Of a stretch of 12,001 bases of DNA, positions 7,290 through 12,001 are shown piece after piece. The notes beneath the pieces are model-generated. The model was not told the origin of the DNA and ran no database searches. It saw only the letters and a list, made by a program, of their open reading frames with translations. Numbering within the stretch: the stretch's first letter is position 1; every line of letters starts with the position of its first letter. The translations under genes and the position numbers were made by a program. This stretch comes from Boothiomyces macroporosus (Eukaryota > Chytridiomycota > Chytridiomycetes > Rhizophydiales > Terramycetaceae): NCBI GenBank assembly GCA_027604185.1, contig JADGKB010000207.1, positions 1 to 12,001 on the forward strand, written 5' to 3'.

Positions 7290-8402
7290 ATGAAATTCCT
7301 AACACTTGCTGCATTGTTAGTGGCTGCTGCTGCCCAAGATACCAATGGAACAGACTACCCAAGAAACGATACCGAATCTACTGATTTGGACAGCTCCTTC
7401 AGCTCCGTAGGTTATCGCAACTTTCAAATTCCAGAAGCTGATGCTGAAGACTTGAACGAAGGATTCACTGTCTACAATGGAACAAATGGAAGGGCTCTTA
7501 GGGTAAAAGTTGAAGACAAAAGGGTTATTGTCTTTTCCTTCAATCCAAGCACTAATGCAACCACTGCACTTCGATTCAACGTCAAAAACGAACCTCGATT
7601 GGGATTGGAATGGCACCGTGCTAGCAGTACCCTCAATGATACCAAGGCTCCACCAGTTGCATTTGCAACCAGAATGATGGGTCTCTTTGAAACCAATACT
7701 ACTTCAAACACTTTCTGGAACACTACTGGCACCCAGTACTTGTTCAAGAACTGGGACTGGAGCGACATCTCAATTACTTGGGCCAACAACTCCAACAGCA
7801 TTCCAGCTCTTTATTTGAACTCTATTGGTTCACCAAACAATCAAACCAGTCCAAAAGTCAATTTGACTGTGGAAATTCCATCCAACAGTTACAATGCCGC
7901 TAGTGGATTTACCATCAGCCCAACCGGTTTGAAATACGACTTTGACATTATCGGTCAAATGAACTATACCTTGGCTCCAGCAACCTCCTCTTCTTGGCAA
8001 CTAGTTAGCAGAGTGTTCACCTCTACTACAAACGCAACATTCTCCAACAACACCATTGCTGACGCAAACAATGCCGCCAAGCTACAATGGATCAGAAATC
8101 TCACTGTTGATGGACAACCAGCCAACATGATTGTCAATGGTATCATGCCAATTCCATCAAAATTCGCATGGGGTACTGGTGATATCTCTAGCAGAGATGA
8201 AATGTTGGACAATGTTTGCTCCAAGATGGCTCTAGTTCAAACCCTCCCATACTTTAACCAATCAGTTTACTGGGATCCGCTCGTTAACGTTGACGAAAAC
8301 CAAGCTCTCAATGCTGCAATTGCTAGCAGTGCTTTCAAGAAGGCTGGATACTCATTGACTTCTATGGCAGTTGTCTTGATCACTGCCATCTTCTTGCTTT
8401 AA
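7290..8402 (+). CDS. Secreted, heavily N-glycosylated, probably GPI-anchored protein, 370 aa
   Basis: An uninterrupted frame from ATG to TAA. Residues 1-15 (MKFLTLAALLVAAAA) form a signal peptide, with cleavage likely before Gln16. Fifteen N-x-S/T sequons are visible (N19, 26, 63, 89, 116, 136, 144, 166, 184, 191, 225, 248, 253, 270, 323). The C-terminus has small residues (ASSA at 345-348), a short KK-containing spacer and a hydrophobic end (about 359-370), the layout of a GPI-attachment signal; a single anchor helix is the alternative. The interior is rich in Asn, Thr and Ser with aromatic pairs (WDWSDISITW, 155-164), suggesting a beta-rich extracellular domain. I do not recognise the family; a cell-surface or wall role is inferred. 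Codon use looks C-biased at wobble positions, which may mean high expression. The start is supported by the TATA box 37 nt upstream. AATAAA at 8401-8406 overlaps the TAA. Confidence 0.9.
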   Translation: MKFLTLAALLVAAAAQDTNGTDYPRNDTESTDLDSSFSSVGYRNFQIPEADAEDLNEGFTVYNGTNGRALRVKVEDKRVIVFSFNPSTNATTALRFNVKNEPRLGLEWHRASSTLNDTKAPPVAFATRMMGLFETNTTSNTFWNTTGTQYLFKNWDWSDISITWANNSNSIPALYLNSIGSPNNQTSPKVNLTVEIPSNSYNAASGFTISPTGLKYDFDIIGQMNYTLAPATSSSWQLVSRVFTSTTNATFSNNTIADANNAAKLQWIRNLTVDGQPANMIVNGIMPIPSKFAWGTGDISSRDEMLDNVCSKMALVQTLPYFNQSVYWDPLVNVDENQALNAAIASSAFKKAGYSLTSMAVVLITAIFLL

Positions 8403-8406
8403 TAAA
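8401..8406 (+). terminator. AATAAA poly(A) signal overlapping the stop codon
   Basis: AATAAA begins inside the TAA stop (8400-8402) of the glycoprotein gene. The 3' untranslated region is therefore likely to be very short. The 177-bp gap to the convergent gene at 8580 holds nothing else I can name. Confidence 0.55.
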
Positions 8407-8579
8407 GCGGATTGATTCCTGATATTTGATTATTTGAAGCAAATACGACTTGACTGAATATTTAGAGGATGCAATTCTCAGCATTCATACCTTGATGAGT
8501 ATACAGTGTTTGCTGAATTTAAAGTCTTCAACTTCAATCTTGTAGTAATCGATATATTAAGAATATTTTAATCAATATA

Positions 8580-9311
8580 CTAAGCAAATTTCAAAAAATC
8601 ATTCCACAATTCATCGACTGGCGAATAAACAGCCTTTTGCAATTGCAGCAAAGTATACTTTTGAAACTGTGATATTTCTGCATACAACATATCTGAGAAT
8701 TCCCTCTCTCTATCTTTGGCTGTCATGCCTTTCAAATCGGGGTGATCTGCCACATTCCCAAACCTAACAGCAATATCTTTGGATATCCACTCCCCAACTT
8801 GGACCCACCCTTTCCGTGTTTCTGCATAAATCGACAAGGTTAAATTTACCAAATCTTTTTTTCTATCCCTAATTGCTAATTTGATTCGTTTATACTTGAT
8901 TTGCAAATCTTCTGGTTTTAGTTTATGGATAGAAAGTTTATGTTTGTTGATGGTATCAGTGCTAAATATGATTTCATTTGGCGTTTCAGTCCTTGACCTG
9001 CGTGTCAAGTCAGTAACTTGTTCAAGCCGAATGCCGCTAGCTTCTTTAACTACAGTCTTGAATTTCCCAGTTAGTTGCGTATTTGAATAGATTAATATTT
9101 TTTCTTCCAGTAATCTAAAGAATGTTGGGTGTAGCCGCAAGGATATATGCAAGTAGTTTGCTTTGAGGCAGGTAATAGTACGGCTGCTGTTCCTGTTGGC
9201 CCAGAACAGATTGCGGTCGCAAGCAACGTGAAAGCAATCGCTGATATGAACGGCTTCTCCTCCAATAATCAAACATTTGTCTGTCCAAGACCCAAGGATT
9301 GATTCAAACAT
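8580..9311 (-). CDS. Unrecognised 243-aa protein
   Basis: An uninterrupted frame from ATG (9311-9309) to TAG. There is no signal peptide or membrane segment, so it is probably soluble and intracellular. Residues 1-60 contain several Cys and His (CLIIGGEAVHISDCFHVAC) and could begin a beta-rich fold. The middle (residues 80-165) is basic with repeated LKPEDLQIKYKRIKLAIRD-like character. The C-terminus (about 195-243) is a predicted helix with AKDREREFSDMLYAEISQFQ. No catalytic motif is clear. A 21-nt GT...AG stretch at 9181-9161 (minus) could be removed in frame but lacks a branch-like motif, so I keep it as coding. It converges with the glycoprotein gene and diverges from the PHI-1 gene. Real by length and composition; function unknown. 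Confidence 0.75.
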   Translation of the reverse strand: MFESILGSWTDKCLIIGGEAVHISDCFHVACDRNLFWANRNSSRTITCLKANYLHISLRLHPTFFRLLEEKILIYSNTQLTGKFKTVVKEASGIRLEQVTDLTRRSRTETPNEIIFSTDTINKHKLSIHKLKPEDLQIKYKRIKLAIRDRKKDLVNLTLSIYAETRKGWVQVGEWISKDIAVRFGNVADHPDLKGMTAKDREREFSDMLYAEISQFQKYTLLQLQKAVYSPVDELWNDFLKFA

Positions 9312-9981
9312 TATCTAGTGTGATGTTTCATAGACATGTCAATCGTTAAATACTTGAAAAGCAGTCAGTGACCTGCTTGTAGGCCACGGCGCAGCTTTAA
9401 TGGAAATTGAGTTTGTATTAATATTTATCATACAACAAAATACTAGACCTATTACGAATATGACACTATCTTTTCTTTGAGAAAATAAATACCGATTTCT
9501 TTATTCATCATTATTATTGGTTTTGCTTTGAAGCGTTACACAAGGCCGCTGCTGCTTTGTCCGTTATCGAATCTCAAACCTCGTGAAAGAAATCATTAAA
9601 GACCCAGTTAGTACTTACCAAAGGCTTGTTTATCATGTACCATTGTTGTTTTAGTTTTTATGGGGCCCTAATCAAATATCTTTCACAAAAGATGGTTGAT
9701 ACCTAATCAGCCGTCCTTAAGAGCTATATTTGGGAAGCTGTTCAAAAGAGTGCAACAAAAGCAACACTCCACCTAATACTGCCAGAGCAACACTCCACCT
9801 AATACTGCCAGAGCAACACTCCACCTAATACTGCCAGAGCAACACTCCGCTTAATGCTGCCATGTATGTCGGGTTCTATTAACAACAAGCATTGAATAAA
9901 GTGGCTAGTACAGGCGAAGCACAGTTACTTGACAATGGTGCAAGCCACCAAAGTTTTTCAACCAAGAACGCAATCCCATTC
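9312..9981. other. Intergenic region with a minisatellite and a possible small minus-strand gene
   Basis: It lies between the divergent 243-aa gene and the PHI-1 gene. The minus strand at about 9643-9504 is nearly open: MINKPLVSTNWVFNDFFHEV, a TGA at 9576-9574, then a second segment ending in GAATAAA, where AATAAA overlaps a stop as in neighbouring genes. A 25-nt GT...AG removal would join HE to QQRPCVTLQ. The evidence is too thin to call a gene. The rest is AT-rich with no recognised element besides the 26-bp repeats. Confidence 0.25.
9760..9863 (+). repeat. 26-bp minisatellite, four copies
   Basis: The unit starts AGCAACACTCCACCTAATAC and ends TGCCAG. Copies lie at 9760-9785, 9786-9811 and 9812-9837, which are identical, and at 9838-9863, which is diverged (GCTTAATGCTGCCAT). 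The array lies about 120 bp upstream of the PHI-1 gene start and may affect its promoter. Identity of three copies implies recent expansion. Confidence 0.9.
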
Positions 9982-11024
9982 ATGAAATTCATTCTACTAG
10001 CGTCACTAGCATTCGCAAAACGGCATTCTGGGTCAGGAAGGCACTCGTTACACCCTCACGGCGAACCGAATAATTACCCTGGATACAGCGATGATGAACT
10101 GGAATACTCCAATTATGACTCTACCAACAGTAATTCTCATCAATATCAATACTCACCTTCCAATGATCGACATGGTGATTCGTACAACTATGCCGAGTAT
10201 CACCAAGATCATTATTCCCTCCACCCACACGGTAAATCACTCCGATCCGAAATGAATGTATTTGCCTTTTCCAGTTCATTTGGGAAAGCGTTCTCGCTGA
10301 ATAGCGATAGTGCACCTTCTGGCAATTTGAAATACCGCGGAGGCCCAGTAGTATCCAACATTGAAGTAACTCCTATTTACTATGGAAATTTCAAATACAT
10401 GTCTGAGATTACCGCATTCTATAAGGGTATTGTTGATTCTACTTATATGGACTGGCTGTCTGAATACAACACTCATACGCAAAAGATTGGAAGAGGAAAA
10501 GGGTTTGGTGGGATTATTGTAAAGAATCCTAAAAAAACTGTAACCACGAGTGACTTGGAAATGCTGTTTGACACCTTGATTGAACAGCGGTTTATCAAGC
10601 CAAACCAAAACTCTTACTACCCAATTCACTTTGCAAAAGGAATCACAGTCACTTCAGAGGCAGGAATGTGTAGTAAATGGTGTGGTAATATTGTTTAATT
10701 GTAGCTTATCATTCATCGTTCACTACAAAGTCTGGAGTGTTGATTTTGTACGGCATTATACCTGATTTGGATGACCAAGGCTGCGCTGGTGCTTGCGGTC
10801 TAAGCAGTGATTTGAACAACATCATGTCTACCTCTGCGCATGAGTTGATTGAAACTGTTACTGATCCAATTAGTCACAATCTTGCTTGGTATGATGATGG
10901 AGATGACAAAGGTGAAATTGCAGATATTTGCAACCAAATGCAAGGCAATGTCATTGGCGGCGATGGAAACTCTTATGTTGTTCAATTACAATGGAGCAAC
11001 AAGGAGCAAAAGTGTCGTTTGTGA
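9982..11024 (+). CDS. PHI-1/EXORDIUM-like secreted protein, two exons, 340 aa
   Basis: Exons 9982-10684 and 10705-11024, total 1023 nt including TGA. The start is the ATG that opens a signal peptide (MKFILLASLAFA, cleavage about residue 12); the same frame reads further upstream without an ATG. Residues 13-90 are a low-complexity His/Tyr/Ser/Asn-rich linker with the motif SLHPHG twice. The PHI-1 (phosphate-induced protein 1) domain spans about 110-340, with GGPVVSNIEVTPIYYGNF, MCSKWC-AYHSSF across the splice junction, a Cys-rich DDQGCAGACG, STSAHELIETVTDP (276-289) and LAWYDDGDDKGEIADIC. In plants, members affect growth at the cell wall; in fungi the role is little known. The HExxE-TDP signature resembles a metalloprotease motif, but activity is unproven. 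Without splicing, the frame stops at TAA 10696. AATAAA lies at 11028-11033, just past the TGA. Confidence 0.92.
10685..10704 (+). other. 20-nt spliceosomal intron of the PHI-1-like gene
   Basis: GTAATATTGTTTAATTGTAG, phase 1. Removal joins TGT-G to CT and yields CSKWCAYHSSF, matching the conserved CxxxC(G/A)YH stretch of the family. TTAAT lies 5 nt before the acceptor end. A 35-nt alternative from 10670 also keeps frame but deletes the conserved cysteines. Confidence 0.9.
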
Positions 11025-11110
11025 GCTAATAAACAATTTGACGTTGGTACTCTTGAATTTTCCATTATCGTGCAATCGAATAACACTTGGAAGTACAACT
11101 TGATATACTG

Positions 11111-11141
11111 TCACCTGGTTAGTATAGTTCACCTGATTAGT
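11111..11141 (+). promoter_or_regulatory. Direct repeat with CACCTG (E-box type) in the dioxygenase promoter
   Basis: TCACCTGGTTAGT (11111-11123) and TCACCTGATTAGT (11129-11141), identical at 12 of 13 positions and 18 bp apart. Each contains a CANNTG core. They sit about 30-60 bp upstream of the TATA box, a usual place for activator sites. Confidence 0.45.
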
Positions 11142-11172
11142 TAGTCGGAATTTTTGGCCAATGACCGCTGCT

Positions 11173-11179
11173 TATAAAG
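11173..11179 (+). promoter_or_regulatory. TATA box of the DOPA dioxygenase gene
   Basis: TATAAAG 29 nt upstream of the ATG at 11202, implying an extremely short 5' leader, or initiation slightly upstream of the usual distance. Confidence 0.5.
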
Positions 11180-11201
11180 TTACCAAACAAAAAGTAAATT
11201 C

Positions 11202-11726
11202 ATGACCCAAAAAGATCCAGAATACCAATACTCAGCACCAGATCTTACTCCACCGCAAGTCTACCCTAGTGACTTTGTAATCAAAGAGTTTCATTTCCAC
11301 ACATATTGGTTCCTCCATGATAAAAAGACTCAAGACAAGGCAGAAGAATTGTTTTACAAAATACAGAAATCAAGGTTTGGAAAGCCATTGCGATTAAACT
11401 ACGAGCCTGTTGGTCCACATCCGATTGGGTCGTTTGAAACCTGGGTTCCAATTGAATACTTTGCTGAAGCATATTCTTTTTTTTTGCTAAACAGAGGAGA
11501 GTTGAGTGTTCTCCTTCATCCGCTGACTAGGGAGGAACAGAGGGATCATACGGAAAGAGCTGTTTGGTTAGGAAAGCCAATTCCACTTAAAGTTGATGTT
11601 CTTCCTGTATTGTCTGATACGGAGCCAAGACAGTACCCAGAGCTAGGGCTGGGATACAGCAAGAATGAATATACTGTTTTGATTTACTTGTTTTTAATCT
11701 TAATATACATTTACTTTTTCTACTAG
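11202..11726 (+). CDS. DOPA 4,5-dioxygenase family protein with a hydrophobic C-terminal tail, 174 aa
   Basis: An uninterrupted frame from ATG to TAG. The family cleaves the ring of L-DOPA or related catechols between carbons 4 and 5; in plants and the fly agaric related activities lead to betalain-type pigments. Visible signatures are EFHFHTYWF (residues 27-35), GPHPIGSFETWVP (72-84), LSVLLHPLT (101-109) and RDHTERAVWLG (114-124). The His residues in FHFH, LHP and DHT are candidate Fe(II) ligands. Family members usually end near the GLGYSKN stretch. Here it continues as EYTVLIYLFLILIYIYFFY, an 18-residue hydrophobic helix, which would make it tail-anchored. A missed splice or chance extension is the alternative. 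It follows the PHI-1-like gene by 177 bp with its own TATA box. The substrate is inferred from family only. Confidence 0.9.
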   Translation: MTQKDPEYQYSAPDLTPPQVYPSDFVIKEFHFHTYWFLHDKKTQDKAEELFYKIQKSRFGKPLRLNYEPVGPHPIGSFETWVPIEYFAEAYSFFLLNRGELSVLLHPLTREEQRDHTERAVWLGKPIPLKVDVLPVLSDTEPRQYPELGLGYSKNEYTVLIYLFLILIYIYFFY

Positions 11727-11838
11727 CAATATTTGATTAACTTGCAATCGACAAGTTTACCAACGAGTGATTATATCTATATGCTGAGTTTAACTTAATA
11801 ACTTTAAATTCGATTGAAAAGGGATCAATAAACTTTAT

Positions 11839-11875
11839 GAAGTAGTCCATAGGATTAAACCTTATAGACTACTTC
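11839..11875. repeat. Imperfect inverted repeat, 15-16-nt arms
   Basis: GAAGTAGTCCATAGG, a 6-nt spacer (ATTAAA), then CCTTATAGACTACTTC. The outer 9 bp pair perfectly and the inner part has one mismatch and one bulge. It lies about 115 bp downstream of the dioxygenase stop, next to a CAATAAAC (11826-11833). It may be a transcript-end structure or a relic of a small mobile element. The remaining sequence to 12001 shows no gene. Confidence 0.6.
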
Positions 11876-12001
11876 AATGTATAGATGCAGTTTAAATGAG
11901 ACCATAAACGTGATAATTTAATTGTTATATTTTGGGCATTTACTTTGGAGAGAGGTTGATAATAACTAAACAATTAAAAACCAAATTACAAAAAAGACTT
12001 T

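Noticed and set aside
9161..9181. 21-nt GT...AG stretch inside the 243-aa gene as an intron
   Set aside because: It lacks a TTAA or CTAA branch core, contains no stop and is in frame, so nothing in the sequence requires its removal.
9892..9981. TTG start 30 codons upstream in the PHI-1-like gene
   Set aside because: A eukaryotic start should be ATG, and the ATG at 9982 begins a signal peptide as expected for a secreted protein.
10670..10704. Alternative 35-nt intron in the PHI-1-like gene
   Set aside because: It keeps the frame but removes the conserved CSKWC cysteines; the 20-nt version preserves the family motif.
1..12001. Ciliate origin because of the tiny introns
   Set aside because: TAA, TAG and TGA all act as stops here and the gene content looks fungal; a ciliate using the standard code such as Stentor is not formally excluded.
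1..12001. tRNA, rRNA, CRISPR array, prophage, or intact transposon
   Set aside because: No tRNA-like fold, rRNA stretch, spaced repeat array or transposase frame was found on either strand.

Overview
The window looks like AT-rich nuclear DNA from a fungus. I favour an early-diverging, flagellated lineage such as a chytrid; phylum-level placement is inference. It reads as eukaryotic and cellular because there are spliceosomal introns, TATA boxes, AATAAA signals, secreted glycoproteins and a Golgi Yip1-family membrane protein. TAA, TAG and TGA all end convincing reading frames, so the standard code is used, which excludes ciliates with reassigned stops. A PHI-1/EXORDIUM-like secreted protein, a DOPA 4,5-dioxygenase and large ankyrin proteins fit an early-diverging fungal gene set.

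Layout: 1-522 holds broken open segments only. 523-1221 (-) is a coiled-coil protein with a degenerate 3CxxC zinc finger, a probable mini-intron, an apparent 1-nt frameshift and an unresolved 5' end. About 1597-1866 (+) is the decayed end of an ankyrin-repeat gene. 2083-4050 (+) is an intact 655-aa ankyrin protein with a possible F-box-like N-terminus. 4534-5254 (-) is a YIPF6/Yip4-like Golgi protein split into five exons. 5467-6231 (-) is an unrecognised protein with about seven membrane spans. 7290-8402 (+) is a secreted, heavily N-glycosylated, probably GPI-anchored protein. 8580-9311 (-) is an unrecognised 243-aa protein. 9982-11024 (+) is the PHI-1/EXORDIUM-like protein, preceded by a 26-bp minisatellite. 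11202-11726 (+) is DOPA 4,5-dioxygenase with an unusual hydrophobic tail. These genes do not form one pathway; the window is ordinary gene-dense chromosome.

The most striking signal is the introns. The Yip1-family gene has four, of 19, 21, 19 and 20 nt, and the PHI-1 gene has one of 20 nt. Removing exactly these GT...AG segments restores conserved family motifs across every junction. Each has a branch-like TTAA or CTAA core about 5-6 nt before the 3' splice site. These are among the shortest class of spliceosomal introns known. A second sign of compaction is that AATAAA overlaps, or lies within about 12 nt of, the stop codon in five of seven well-defined genes, and in the ankyrin relic.
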